Origin: Pseudoalteromonas rubra
GTDB taxonomy: Bacteria > Pseudomonadota > Gammaproteobacteria > Enterobacterales > Alteromonadaceae
Direction: 5' to 3'
Assembly (NCBI RefSeq): GCF_000238295.3
Contig: NZ_AHCD03000026.1
Coordinates: forward strand, 186,001-250,000
DNA: 64,000 nt
Under the pieces are notes generated by a model that did no database searches, was not told the DNA's origin, and saw nothing but the letters and a program-made list of their open reading frames with translations. Positions 8,909 through 18,222 of this stretch are shown piece after piece (position 1 is the first letter of the stretch; every line of letters begins with the position of its first letter). Position numbers and translations under genes: made by a program.

Positions 8909-9316
8909 TTACTGATCCGCGCCATACTGTTGCGCCAGCGCTTCCAGGATAGCCACATTGGCTGCCGGGAAAGCCAGTTGATTTAGTTTATTCCAGTTTG
9001 CCCACTGGCTGGCTTGCCCTTCCAGACCCTCTGCGTGTCCCGAAAAATCTTCGACCTTATGCACTTCCAGTTTAACCTGTTTATCGCCATAGTCATGTTC
9101 AATCGTCAGTAAATGTTCAGAACTATGCACATCAATACCGATTTCTTCTTTTAACTCTCTGGCCAAGGCCTCAGTCACCGTCTCCTGCGCTTCAATTTTT
9201 CCACCCGGGAACTCCCATAGTCCCCCCTGATGTTGCTCTTTTGCGCGTTTACATACAAAAAACTGTGCATCCCGAATGATGACACCGACCGCTACATTCA
9301 CAATTTTCTTTGTCAT
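8909..9316 (-). CDS. mutT: 8-oxo-dGTP diphosphatase MutT (Nudix)
   Basis: A 135-aa protein carrying a complete Nudix box at residues 39-61 (GX5EX7REUXEEXGU; it reads RELKEEIGI at the end). MutT hydrolyses 8-oxo-dGTP to the monophosphate and so prevents A:T to C:G transversions. The N-terminus VNVAVGVIIRD and the 'G-LWEFPGGK' segment are typical of MutT of the E. coli type. It sits directly downstream of secA, the same order as in E. coli (secA-mutT). A terminator separates the two here, so read-through or a separate promoter must supply expression. Confidence 0.93.
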   Translation of the reverse strand: MTKKIVNVAVGVIIRDAQFFVCKRAKEQHQGGLWEFPGGKIEAQETVTEALARELKEEIGIDVHSSEHLLTIEHDYGDKQVKLEVHKVEDFSGHAEGLEGQASQWANWNKLNQLAFPAANVAILEALAQQYGADQ

Positions 9317-9349
9317 ATCTAACTCAAATATTCTGTTTTTCTGAGATAA

Positions 9350-9374
9350 AAAAAGCGACTCTAGGTCGCTTTTT
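9350..9374 (-). terminator. Terminator between secA and mutT
   Basis: A 10-bp stem (9350-9359 with 9365-9374) has a 5-nt loop and, on the minus strand, a T run. It starts 18 bp past the secA stop. It may be partial, since mutT follows closely. Confidence 0.8.
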
Positions 9375-9392
9375 CATAGGGTTGCTGAAAGC

Positions 9393-12101
9393 TTATTTCA
9401 GCTTACCGCAACACTGCTTGTACTTTTTGCCTGATTTACACGGGCACGGTTCGTTACGTCCAACTTTAGGCTCAGTGCGTGCAGCAACCGCTGCACCTTG
9501 TGGTGCTTCACCGCCCACAGGCTCAGACTCTTCATGCTGATACTGACGCGGAGCCTGCTCGCTACGACGATGCTGCTCTTCAACTTTCTCAACATCTTCT
9601 TCAGCACGCACCTGCACTTTGCTTAGCACCCCAACCACATCAACCTTCAGGTTTTCCAGCATTTCAGAGAACAATTCAAACGACTCACGCTTGTATTCCT
9701 GCTTCGGGTTTTTCTGTGCGTAACCACGTAAATGGATACCCTGACGTAAGTGATCCATTGCTGCAAGATGGTCTTTCCAGTGCTGATCCAGGCTTTGTAG
9801 CATCACAGCCTTTTCGAACTGACGCAGTACCTGTGCACCCACCATCTCTTCTTTTTGCTTATAAGCAGCATCAATTTCTTCACCGATACGCTCGCGTAAA
9901 CGCTCTTCGTACAGCTTGTTGTCTTCCTCAAGCCATTGCGCAATCGGTAGCTCAACCATAAAGTCATTCTTCAGGCGTTCTTCAAGGCCCGGAATATCCC
10001 ACATTTCAGCCAGGCTCTGCGGCGGAATGTACTGATCAATCGCACTATTGATGACATCACCACGGATAGCTGAAATCGTTTCCGAAATATCCCCTTCTTC
10101 AAGCAATTCATTACGTTGCTCATACACCACTCGACGCTGGTCATTGGCAACATCATCATACTCAAGCAGCTGTTTACGAATATCAAAGTTACGTGCTTCT
10201 ACTTTGCGCTGCGCATTTTCAATTGCACGGTTTACCCATGGATGCTCGATCGCTTCGCCACGTTGCATGCCTAGTTTACGCATCATGTTAGTCATACGCT
10301 CACCGGCGAAGATACGCATCAACGCATCATCCATTGACAGGTAGAAACGGCTTGAACCCGCATCACCCTGACGACCAGAACGACCACGCAGCTGGTTATC
10401 AATACGGCGAGATTCATGACGCTCAGTACCGATAATGTGCAGACCACCTGCTTCTAAAACGGCGTCATGTCGCTTCTGCCACTGCGCCTTAATGTCGTCA
10501 ATCTGCGCGTCGCTTGGGTTATCCAGCTTGGACACGTCATTCTGCCAGTTACCACCCAGCATGATGTCCGTACCACGGCCCGCCATGTTGGTTGCAATTG
10601 TTACGGTGCCAGGCAAACCGGCATCAGCAATAATATCCGCTTCCTGTGCGTGGAATTTCGCATTCAGGACATTGTGTTCAATTTTTTCCTTACGCAGGAA
10701 GTGCGACAGGTATTCAGAGCTTTCGATGGAAATGGTACCAACCAATACAGGTTGACCACGCTTCTGACAATCGCGGATATCAGTCAGGATCGCTTCGAAC
10801 TTTTCATCCTGAGTCAGATAAACCAGGTCGGCACGATCATCACGGATCATTGGCTTGTTGGTTGGGATAACCACTGTATCCAATCCGTAGATCGACTGGA
10901 ATTCAAACGCTTCTGTATCAGCGGTACCTGTCATCCCAGCCAGTTTGTCATATAAACGGAAATAGTTCTGGAAGGTAATGGATGCCAGCGTTTGGTTTTC
11001 ATTCTGAATACGCACACTCTCTTTTGCTTCCACCGCCTGGTGTAAGCCTTCTGACCAGCGACGTCCTTCCATCGTACGACCTGTGTGTTCATCAACAATG
11101 ATGACTTCATTGTCTTTCACGACATAGTCGACATCTTTTTGATACAGCTTGTGTGCACGCAGCGCCGCATAGACATGGCTAAGCAATGTAATATTACCTG
11201 CTGAATACAGCGAGTCGCCTTCTTCAATCAGGTCATTCTTGACCAGTAACTCTTCTACTTTAACCTGACCACGTTCAGTTAAATGAACCTGCTTGCTCTT
11301 TTCATCTAGTGTGAAGTCACCATCACCTTCAACCCCTTCCTCGTCCTCTTTTTCCTGTAAGGTCAGTTCAGGCACGATAGTATTGATCTTGGTGTACAGC
11401 TCTGAGCTGTCTTCAGCTGGACCTGAGATGATCAGCGGTGTACGCGCTTCATCGATCAGGATGGAGTCAACTTCATCCACAACGGCGTAGTGTAATGGAC
11501 GCTGAACACGCTCTTCAATGCTAAATGCCATGTTGTCGCGCAGATAGTCAAAGCCAAATTCGTTGTTGGTACCATAAGTGATATCGGCCGCATACGCTTC
11601 TTTTTTCTGGGCAGGCATCATACCCGGCACGTTACAGCCTACAGTCAGGCCCAGGAATTCAAATAGTGGACGATTGTTCTCAGCATCACGTTTGGCAAGA
11701 TAGTCGTTAACAGTAATGACGTGTACGCCTTTACCCGTCAGACCATTTAAATAAGCAGGCAGGGTCGCGGTGAGTGTTTTACCTTCACCTGTGCGCATTT
11801 CAGAAATTCTCCCCTGATGCAGCACAATACCACCGATCATTTGCACATCAAAGTGACGCATGCCAAATACCCGTTTAGAGGCTTCTCGCACCGTTGCGAA
11901 GGCCTCAGGAAGCATGTCGTCCAGGCTAGAGCCTTGCTCAAATCTTTGTCTGAATTCCGCGGTTTTAGCTTGCAGTTGTTCGTCTGACAGCGCCTTGTAT
12001 TGTTCTTCTAGGGCGTTGATCAGGGCGACCGTTTTTTTCAGATTTTTAATCATTCGGTCGTTGCGGCTACCAAAAATCTTGGTAAAAATTTTCGTTATCA
12101 T
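9393..12101 (-). CDS. secA: Preprotein translocase ATPase SecA
   Basis: A 902-aa SecA of usual length. Walker A reads GEGKT near residue 104 (MRTGEGKTLTATLPA). The DEAD-like motif is DEVDSILIDEARTPL. The Q-rich helicase region contains NMAGRGTDI and RGRSGRQGD. At the C-terminus is a zinc-binding SEC-C motif, CPCKSGKKYKQCC (Cys886, 888, 897, 898), that binds SecB and ribosomes. SecA drives export of unfolded proteins through SecYEG. No Shine-Dalgarno sequence is obvious before ATG 12101. The tiny frame ATG AGT GAA ATG GTT TAA ends 2 bp before it, so translational coupling is conceivable. No secM gene is present upstream. Confidence 0.98.
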   Translation of the reverse strand: MITKIFTKIFGSRNDRMIKNLKKTVALINALEEQYKALSDEQLQAKTAEFRQRFEQGSSLDDMLPEAFATVREASKRVFGMRHFDVQMIGGIVLHQGRISEMRTGEGKTLTATLPAYLNGLTGKGVHVITVNDYLAKRDAENNRPLFEFLGLTVGCNVPGMMPAQKKEAYAADITYGTNNEFGFDYLRDNMAFSIEERVQRPLHYAVVDEVDSILIDEARTPLIISGPAEDSSELYTKINTIVPELTLQEKEDEEGVEGDGDFTLDEKSKQVHLTERGQVKVEELLVKNDLIEEGDSLYSAGNITLLSHVYAALRAHKLYQKDVDYVVKDNEVIIVDEHTGRTMEGRRWSEGLHQAVEAKESVRIQNENQTLASITFQNYFRLYDKLAGMTGTADTEAFEFQSIYGLDTVVIPTNKPMIRDDRADLVYLTQDEKFEAILTDIRDCQKRGQPVLVGTISIESSEYLSHFLRKEKIEHNVLNAKFHAQEADIIADAGLPGTVTIATNMAGRGTDIMLGGNWQNDVSKLDNPSDAQIDDIKAQWQKRHDAVLEAGGLHIIGTERHESRRIDNQLRGRSGRQGDAGSSRFYLSMDDALMRIFAGERMTNMMRKLGMQRGEAIEHPWVNRAIENAQRKVEARNFDIRKQLLEYDDVANDQRRVVYEQRNELLEEGDISETISAIRGDVINSAIDQYIPPQSLAEMWDIPGLEERLKNDFMVELPIAQWLEEDNKLYEERLRERIGEEIDAAYKQKEEMVGAQVLRQFEKAVMLQSLDQHWKDHLAAMDHLRQGIHLRGYAQKNPKQEYKRESFELFSEMLENLKVDVVGVLSKVQVRAEEDVEKVEEQHRRSEQAPRQYQHEESEPVGGEAPQGAAVAARTEPKVGRNEPCPCKSGKKYKQCCGKLK

Positions 12102-12222
12102 GTTTAAACCATTTCACTCATCTATTTGCGAGCACCTACTTGGGTAACGCGGTTATCACGCTCGCTCGTCCTGTTGGCGACAAAGTCGGACCTTGCTGTG
12201 TGCCGAGTTAAATTTGTGCCCT

Positions 12223-12250
12223 ATCATACCAGACTATGCGCGTCTGCAAA
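12223..12250 (-). promoter_or_regulatory. Candidate secA promoter; rest of the secA-dciA gap unassigned
   Basis: On the minus strand, TTTGCA (12250-12245) and TATGAT (12228-12223) are 16 bp apart. TGG precedes the -10, making an extended -10 element. Transcription would start near 12216, leaving a leader of about 115 nt before secA. On the other side, TATACT at 12466-12471 (plus strand) may be the -10 of dciA, though I find no well-placed -35. I see no gene in the rest of the 421-bp gap. Confidence 0.5.
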
Positions 12251-12522
12251 CCATCAAAAAGTAATCTGTTCCTATTTAACCATACAAGTCCGGGGAAACA
12301 CACCCAAACCATCTAATGACACACCGGCAATGCCGCATTAACGGCTTCCAGAAAAAGAAAGGAGACACAGTTTTCGAGGTACTAACCCTATCTATGTGGG
12401 CGATGTCTGCGTATTTCAACCATCACCACAGGCGCATTGTGCTATCTGTAATGACGCGCACGCGTTATACTTGAAAGGAAGTGGCCGATTGTCTGTAAGG
12501 TACACGCTAGTGAGTTGTTACT

Positions 12523-13008
12523 ATGAGTAAAAACCGATTTGATCCTAAACCCCTGGACGAGTTAGCCGGCAGCTGGTCGGATAAACTGCATGGGTATATG
12601 CAAAAAGCACAAGGTATCGCTGAATTACAACAGCCTCTGCACAATGCGTTAGGTCCTGTGCTCAGTAAAAAATGCCGTGTTGCTAACTATCAAGACGGAA
12701 CCCTGTACGTTGAAGCCGCATCAGCGACCTTAGCAACCCGATTAAATTACCTGAAAATGGAGATCCTGAGCAGTTTTCGTGCTGCTGGTTTACACGATTG
12801 TTGCCAAGTGAAAATAGGCACAAACCCAGAGGCACAACAGCGCCTGACTCAGCCTGTGAACCAGGTAAAGGCACCACAGGCAACGTATACCGGGCGCCAT
12901 ATGAGTGCACAAACGGCAGACGATCTAATGGCGCTTGCCGAGCTTGCTCCGGCCGGGTTAAAGGAAAAATTACTACGCCTTGCTAAACATGGCGGACAAA
13001 AAAAATGA
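12523..13008 (+). CDS. dciA: DciA (DUF721) replicative helicase operator/loader
   Basis: A 161-aa basic protein with the DUF721 fold at about residues 20-110: 'VLSKKCRVANYQDGTLYVEAAS-LATRLNYLK-EIL', the KH-like core of the family. DciA is the ancestral bacterial partner that delivers DnaB helicase to the origin in lineages lacking phage-derived DnaC. The gene is alone, divergent from secA and convergent with lpxC. This is the slot that secM fills between lpxC and secA in E. coli. Its stop codon lies inside a bidirectional terminator. The C-terminal 50 residues are polar and look flexible. Confidence 0.82.
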   Translation: MSKNRFDPKPLDELAGSWSDKLHGYMQKAQGIAELQQPLHNALGPVLSKKCRVANYQDGTLYVEAASATLATRLNYLKMEILSSFRAAGLHDCCQVKIGTNPEAQQRLTQPVNQVKAPQATYTGRHMSAQTADDLMALAELAPAGLKEKLLRLAKHGGQKK

Positions 13009-13029
13009 CGCTAAAAAGCGTCATTTTTT
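12999..13029. terminator. Bidirectional terminator between dciA and lpxC
   Basis: A stem of about 13 bp (near 12999-13012 with 13017-13029) has an AAAA loop. A run of Ts follows it on both strands. It overlaps the dciA stop and ends 18 bp short of the lpxC stop, closing both convergent transcripts. Confidence 0.9.
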
Positions 13030-13046
13030 TTAATTTAATTTGCGTT

Positions 13047-13970
13047 TCACGCAGTGGCGAGAGTCGAATCCACTTCCATGCCTGGTGCCGGCATAGTGAC
13101 TGGTTCGTCGAACGTTGCCCATTCCCAGGCAGATTCTGTCGCCATAACCTGACGTAGTAACTTGTTGTTCAGACCATGTCCTGATTTAAAGCACGTGATC
13201 TTGCCCAAGATGTTGTGCCCAGCCATAAACATATCACCCACACAGTCCAGTATCTTATGCTTCACAAACTCGTCTTTGTAGCGTAAGCCATTCGGGTTCA
13301 GCACTTTAAACTCATCCAAAACTACCGCGTTGTCCATGCTGCCACCTAATGCTAGGTTATTGGCGTGCATATACTCGATGTCTTTCATGAAACCAAAAGT
13401 ACGTGCTCGACTGATTTCTTCAGTAAAGCTCTGCGCTGTGATATCCAGACCAATGCGTTGGCGACTGGCATTAATAGCCGGGTGGTTAAACGCAATTTCA
13501 AAATCAATATGGAAACCGTCATAAGGCTCAATTTCTGCCCACTTATCGCCGTCTTCCACGCGCACTTTTTCTTTAATACGAATAAAGCGCTTCGCCTGAT
13601 TCTGCTCTGCGATCCCACCTTTTTGCAGCAAGTAAATGAAAGGTAATGCACTACCGTCCATAATTGGTACTTCTGCACTATCCAGCTCAACGATCAGGTT
13701 ATCAATCCCCAGTGCAGCAACAGCAGCAATGAGATGCTCCGTTGTTGACAGACGAACCCCGTCTTTGTTGGTCAAACAAGTACACAATTGCGTGTCGCCC
13801 ACAGCTTCAGGGGTTGTTTCAAAATCGACAACCGGGTCGAGATCCACGCGACGAAATACGATCCCCGTATTTACGCTCGCAGGTCGGAGAGTGATCGTGA
13901 CCTTTTCACCTTTGTGTAATCCTACACCTGTGGCTTTAACGACTTCAGCAATCGTTCGTTGTTTTATCAT
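13047..13970 (-). CDS. lpxC: UDP-3-O-acyl-N-acetylglucosamine deacetylase LpxC
   Basis: The protein is 307 aa from the ATG at 13970; the N-terminus MIKQRTIAEVVKATGVGLH aligns with E. coli LpxC, so the longer open frame above it is not used. It catalyses the committed, zinc-dependent deacetylation step of lipid A synthesis. Zinc ligand His79 is visible in TTEHL. The second pair lies in HKILDCVGD, and the catalytic histidine is in the C-terminal SGHGLNN segment. It is the last gene of the dcw cluster, 95 bp after ftsZ. The bidirectional terminator follows. The ribosome-binding site is weak (GGACG). Confidence 0.97.
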   Translation of the reverse strand: MIKQRTIAEVVKATGVGLHKGEKVTITLRPASVNTGIVFRRVDLDPVVDFETTPEAVGDTQLCTCLTNKDGVRLSTTEHLIAAVAALGIDNLIVELDSAEVPIMDGSALPFIYLLQKGGIAEQNQAKRFIRIKEKVRVEDGDKWAEIEPYDGFHIDFEIAFNHPAINASRQRIGLDITAQSFTEEISRARTFGFMKDIEYMHANNLALGGSMDNAVVLDEFKVLNPNGLRYKDEFVKHKILDCVGDMFMAGHNILGKITCFKSGHGLNNKLLRQVMATESAWEWATFDEPVTMPAPGMEVDSTLATA

Positions 13971-14065
13971 AGGTTCGTCCGCTTCTGACTGGTTAATGAA
14001 TAAATAGACCGCAAATTCTATCACAGATAGAACCAGCTGCCAATCGTTTGTTTTTTAACCTGACG

Positions 14066-15280
14066 TTAATCAGATTGTTTGCGTAAAAACGCAGGGATAT
14101 CAAAGTAATCCCCTTTTTCCTTGCCACCAGCGTTATTCGAAGATGCAGGTGTACTTGGCGATTTAGGCTCAGATGGTGCAGCGCTACCTTGCTCAGGCTC
14201 ACTACCTTCACTCGCTGTTTGCGTAAAGCTTGGCACAAACATATTCTGCCCTTTACCGCCTTCGCTGTCAGAGCCAACCGCCTTTTTCAGGCCATTATCG
14301 ACAATGCCAAATTGCGGTTTACGCTCACCACCGAGTCCAGTTGCAACAACGGTCACGCGCAGCTCTTCACTCATTTCAGGGTCGATAACCGCACCAACAA
14401 CCACAGTTGCATTTTCAGACGCCAATGCTTTCACATGGTTCCCCACAATCTCAAATTCTTCGATTGTGATATCCATACCTGCGGTGATGTTAACCAAGAT
14501 GCCTTTAGCACCCGTTAAATCAACATCTTCAAGCAGTGGGCTGGAAATCGCAGCTTCAGCCGCTTCCTGTGCCCGATCTGGACCACTGGCCGCCGCGGTG
14601 CCCATCATTGCGGTACCCATCGCTGACATAACCGTACGTACGTCCGCGAAGTCCACATTGATCAGACCTGAACGGGTGATCAGTTCAGCAATGCCCTGTA
14701 CCGCGCCGTACAATACGTCGTTTGCTTTAGCGAAGGCATCTAATAATGTAGTGCCTTTACCCAAAACTTTAAGTAACTTGTTGTTAGGAATTGTGATAAG
14801 TGAATCTACAATTTCTGACAACTCACCTATGCCCTGATCAGCCGCAGCCATACGCTTTTTGCCTTCCAGGTCGAAAGGACGCGTTACAACAGCGACGGTC
14901 AGGATCCCAAGCTCTTTGGCAACGCGTGCCACAACCGGTGCTGCACCTGTGCCTGTTCCGCCACCCATACCGGCAGCGATAAACACCATATCGGCGCCTT
15001 CCAGGCTGGCTTTGATAGCCTCAACGTCTTCTTCTGCTGCGCTGCGACCTACTTCAGGATTCGCACCGGCACCCAGACCTTGGGTTATCTGAGTACCCAG
15101 CTGCACGGTCACATCGGCTGAGGATTTGCGTAATGCCTGCGCATCCGTGTTCGCCACTATAAAGCGAACGCCTTCAATTTCCTGCTTTACCATGTGCTCT
15201 ACGGCATTACCACCACCGCCACCGACGCCGATGACTTTAATAACGGCTTCTTCGCCGTGTTGTTCCATAATATCAAACAT
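14066..15280 (-). CDS. ftsZ: Cell division GTPase FtsZ
   Basis: The protein is 404 aa. I chose ATG 15280 over the in-frame GTG at 15286 because GGAG lies 7 bp before the ATG. The tubulin signature GGGTGTG is at residues 106-112. Earlier comes the GVGGGGGNAVEHM nucleotide-binding loop, and the T7 loop is recognisable in NVDFAD. A Ser/Pro/Gly-rich linker (about 320-385) leads to the conserved C-terminal tail DYFDIPAFLRKQ, which binds FtsA, ZipA and, in gammaproteobacteria, SlmA. slmA is also encoded in this window. FtsZ forms the Z-ring at the division site. Confidence 0.98.
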   Translation of the reverse strand: MFDIMEQHGEEAVIKVIGVGGGGGNAVEHMVKQEIEGVRFIVANTDAQALRKSSADVTVQLGTQITQGLGAGANPEVGRSAAEEDVEAIKASLEGADMVFIAAGMGGGTGTGAAPVVARVAKELGILTVAVVTRPFDLEGKKRMAAADQGIGELSEIVDSLITIPNNKLLKVLGKGTTLLDAFAKANDVLYGAVQGIAELITRSGLINVDFADVRTVMSAMGTAMMGTAAASGPDRAQEAAEAAISSPLLEDVDLTGAKGILVNITAGMDITIEEFEIVGNHVKALASENATVVVGAVIDPEMSEELRVTVVATGLGGERKPQFGIVDNGLKKAVGSDSEGGKGQNMFVPSFTQTASEGSEPEQGSAAPSEPKSPSTPASSNNAGGKEKGDYFDIPAFLRKQSD

Positions 15281-15300
15281 CTTCACTCTCCGACTTGAGC

Positions 15301-16536
15301 TTAAAACTCACCTTGGAACCACTTAGTGATCCGGTTCCACCAACCATCTTCGGCATCCGCTTTTGTCCTGTGTGCATTCTTGACTTGCAGCGTTCGGCCG
15401 TATTGTAACAAACCTACCGCTGTTGCGTATGCCGGATCATCAACATAATCGGTTAACCCAGTTATCCCTACTGGCTTACCAACACGAACGGGCATCTGGA
15501 AAATGTCTTCTGCCACTTCCAGTGCGCCTTTCATTTTTGCACTGCCGCCGGTCAGTACGATCCCTGCGGCAATCTGATCTTCAAATCCAGAACGTCGGAT
15601 CTCTTCAAGCACCAGCTCAAACAGCTCTCGAAATCTGGGCTCGACCACCTCAGATAAGGTATGTCGAGACATAATTCGCGCAGGTCGTCCCCCCACGCTG
15701 GGTACTTCAATCGTTTCTTCATTGCTGGCCATCTGGCTGCTGGCATAGGCATATTGTACCTTCAGCGATTCTGCGTGAGAAATAGGAGTGCGGAAAATTT
15801 TCGCAATGTCACCCGTCACCTGATTGCCAGCAACCGGGATCACGGCGGTATGACGTAGCGCGCCATTGACATAGATTGCTATGTCCATGGTACCGCCACC
15901 AATATCCACCACTGCCACACCCAATTCTTTCTCATCTTCAGTAAGCACAGAGTAGCAGGATGCCAGTGCCGTAAAGGTCAGCTGGTCGACTTGTAAACCA
16001 CAACGCTCAACGCATTTCTCAATGTTTTTTGCCATGTCATTTGAGCAAGTGATAATGTGCGCCTTCGCTTCCATCCTCACACCACTCATACCCAGTGGGT
16101 TTTTAATGCCTTCTTGCATGTCCACACTGTATTCTTGGGGTAATGAGTGCAGCATCTTACGCTCGGCAGACATAGGCACTGAACGAGCAATGTGGATCAC
16201 ATTGGCAATGTCATCATCAGTGATTTCAGCATTATTATTTATGGCAACCACGCCACTTTCGTTTTGGCACTGAATGTGTTTACCCGAAATCCCCAGATAG
16301 ACGGAACTAATTCGGCAATCAGCCATCAACTCGGCCTCATCAACTGCCCGTTTGATGGAGTCAGACACCAGGTTCAGGTCGTTCACGCCGCCCTTGTCCA
16401 TACCATGGGCAACCTGATTCCCGACACCCACAATGCTCAACTGGTTGTCTGCGGTGATCTCCCCAACCGTTGCGACCACTTTAGCAGTGCCCACATCCAG
16501 TCCAATCACTAAGTTTCTCTCTGCCGACTTGGTCAT
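15301..16536 (-). CDS. ftsA: Cell division protein FtsA
   Basis: A 411-aa actin-like ATPase that anchors FtsZ to the membrane. The phosphate-1 motif is LVIGLDVGTAKV near residue 10. The phosphate-2 motif is VVDIGGGTMDIAIY and the adenosine motif is IVLTGGSAKMKG. The extreme C-terminus (RITKWFQGEF) is the amphipathic membrane-targeting helix. Its start overlaps the ftsQ stop by 4 bp (ATGA), and ftsZ begins 20 bp after its end. Confidence 0.97.
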   Translation of the reverse strand: MTKSAERNLVIGLDVGTAKVVATVGEITADNQLSIVGVGNQVAHGMDKGGVNDLNLVSDSIKRAVDEAELMADCRISSVYLGISGKHIQCQNESGVVAINNNAEITDDDIANVIHIARSVPMSAERKMLHSLPQEYSVDMQEGIKNPLGMSGVRMEAKAHIITCSNDMAKNIEKCVERCGLQVDQLTFTALASCYSVLTEDEKELGVAVVDIGGGTMDIAIYVNGALRHTAVIPVAGNQVTGDIAKIFRTPISHAESLKVQYAYASSQMASNEETIEVPSVGGRPARIMSRHTLSEVVEPRFRELFELVLEEIRRSGFEDQIAAGIVLTGGSAKMKGALEVAEDIFQMPVRVGKPVGITGLTDYVDDPAYATAVGLLQYGRTLQVKNAHRTKADAEDGWWNRITKWFQGEF

Positions 16537-17312
16537 GCTTTACTCTTATCTTTATTGTCTTCGTTCTGGCTGAACTTCCAGCTAACCGCCAGTCCCGTAT
16601 CATATCTCAGGTCAATTACATCGACCTGAGCTCCCTCTGGCTTTTCCAGCCTCGGATAAACATCTATAAATCTTTGCACACGCTGTGCTTTGTCTTCCCG
16701 ACCGAGGTTAAGCCGTATACCATTATCCAACCACAGCTGCCAGGCAAAGCGCTCAGAGAGTGCCAGACTGACCAAATTAAACTGATTTACAGCCAGCATT
16801 TCTTTTAATTGTAAAAAGGTCTGCCAGGCTTCCACTTCACTGCCTTCCGGGCCATAGAGCTCCGGTAAAGTCTCTGGCAGCCGCGTGCTGTTAGCCTGAA
16901 ATACGCCACCAGCATGATTTAACAACAGGTCACTATTCCAGTATGCAACCGGTTGATGCTCTACCACATACACCTGCAAGGCATCAGGCCACTGCTTCCT
17001 GACTGAAACGGTGGCTACCCAAGGTAGTGCTTGTACCGCATCGTGTACTGCCTTAACATCCAGTTCAAAAAAACTCGACAGATCTGTTTTACGGATCGCC
17101 AATACAATGTCATTTTCGGCCGTATAATATGGCTGACCAAGCACTGTCAGTGTCTTAATTTGGGTGTCTCTGTGCTGGGTCAACCAGTCTCGGATCCACA
17201 ACCCACTTTGCATCAGACCAATAAGCACGATCAGGAAAAAGCCGACACCAAACAGCAAAGACCAGTTGACACTCTGCCTTATTGCGACGATTTTTCCCAA
17301 AAGAGCACGCAT
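16533..17312 (-). CDS. ftsQ: Cell division protein FtsQ
   Basis: A 259-aa bitopic inner-membrane protein. A short basic cytoplasmic part (1-16) is followed by one transmembrane helix (about 17-38). The periplasmic POTRA domain (about 50-125) contains 'IKTLTVLGQPYYTAENDIVLAI'. The FtsQ beta domain carries ALPWVATVSVRKQWPDAL-VYVVEHQPVAYW. FtsQ with FtsL and FtsB forms the core divisome subcomplex. The gene begins 1 bp after ddl and overlaps ftsA. Confidence 0.95.
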   Translation of the reverse strand: MRALLGKIVAIRQSVNWSLLFGVGFFLIVLIGLMQSGLWIRDWLTQHRDTQIKTLTVLGQPYYTAENDIVLAIRKTDLSSFFELDVKAVHDAVQALPWVATVSVRKQWPDALQVYVVEHQPVAYWNSDLLLNHAGGVFQANSTRLPETLPELYGPEGSEVEAWQTFLQLKEMLAVNQFNLVSLALSERFAWQLWLDNGIRLNLGREDKAQRVQRFIDVYPRLEKPEGAQVDVIDLRYDTGLAVSWKFSQNEDNKDKSKA

Positions 17313-17313
17313 A

Positions 17314-18222
17314 TTAAAGGGTTTGCTCCAAAATGCGAATAACTAATTGCTTAAATGACAACCCATTTTGCTTCGCGGCCATCGGCACCAGTGATTTCTC
17401 TGTCATGCCAGGGACCGTATTCACTTCCAGCAAATAAAACTGGCCATTCCCATCTTGCATCGCATCCACTCGGCCCCAGCCTGTTGCGCCCACTAATTCG
17501 AACGCATGCTTAGCCATTACCTGTAACTGCTCAGTGTAAGCAGTGTTGATGTCTGCCGGACAATAATACTCCGTACTGTTAACCTGATACTTAGCCTGAT
17601 AGTCATAGAACCCTCGAGGCGTGCGCATTTCTATCACAGGTAACGCCTCTTCCCCCAGCATGGCAACGGTAAACTCCCGGCCGTCAATCCATTGCTCAAT
17701 CAGAATTTCATCGTCATATTTAAATGCTTCGTTGAGCGCGTCTTGCAGCTCCTGCGCCGACGCCGCCTGAGTCATACCTATGCTTGACCCTTCATGACTG
17801 GGCTTAACCATGACCTTTCCGAACTTAGCCATCAGTGCCGTGGTATCTATTTCTTGTTCCGCCTTGACCACACAATAGCGAGCCGTACTCAACTTGGCAG
17901 ACTCAAACAACTGTTTACAGCGGATTTTATCCATCGCTAGTGCACTGCCCAACACCCCACTGCCGGTATAAGGCAAACCCATAAATTCCAGCGCGCCCTG
18001 CACAGTGCCATCTTCACCACCACGACCATGCAAAGCAATAAAGACTCGATCTACTTGCAGGCTTTTTAGTTCCCACAAATTACGCTCGGCCGGATCGAAT
18101 GGCACGACGTCAACACCCGCTTCTTCCAGTGCATTGATAATTGCCTGACCCGACTTTAACGACACTTCTCGCTCAGCAGACAAGCCACCCAGCAACACCG
18201 CGACTTTGCCAAACTTACTCAT
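17314..18222 (-). CDS. ddlB: D-alanine--D-alanine ligase (DdlB type)
   Basis: A 302-aa ATP-grasp ligase. The N-terminal 'KVAVLLGGLSAEREVSLKSG' motif, the ALHGRGGEDG segment and 'MVKPSHEGSSIGM' are all characteristic of Ddl. The C-terminal FYLLEVNTVPGMTEKSLVP supplies the Mg-binding Glu and Asn residues. It makes the D-Ala-D-Ala dipeptide that MurF adds to the muropeptide. Its ATG overlaps the murC stop by 4 bp. The length is that of the short DdlB form found in dcw clusters. Confidence 0.96.
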   Translation of the reverse strand: MSKFGKVAVLLGGLSAEREVSLKSGQAIINALEEAGVDVVPFDPAERNLWELKSLQVDRVFIALHGRGGEDGTVQGALEFMGLPYTGSGVLGSALAMDKIRCKQLFESAKLSTARYCVVKAEQEIDTTALMAKFGKVMVKPSHEGSSIGMTQAASAQELQDALNEAFKYDDEILIEQWIDGREFTVAMLGEEALPVIEMRTPRGFYDYQAKYQVNSTEYYCPADINTAYTEQLQVMAKHAFELVGATGWGRVDAMQDGNGQFYLLEVNTVPGMTEKSLVPMAAKQNGLSFKQLVIRILEQTL

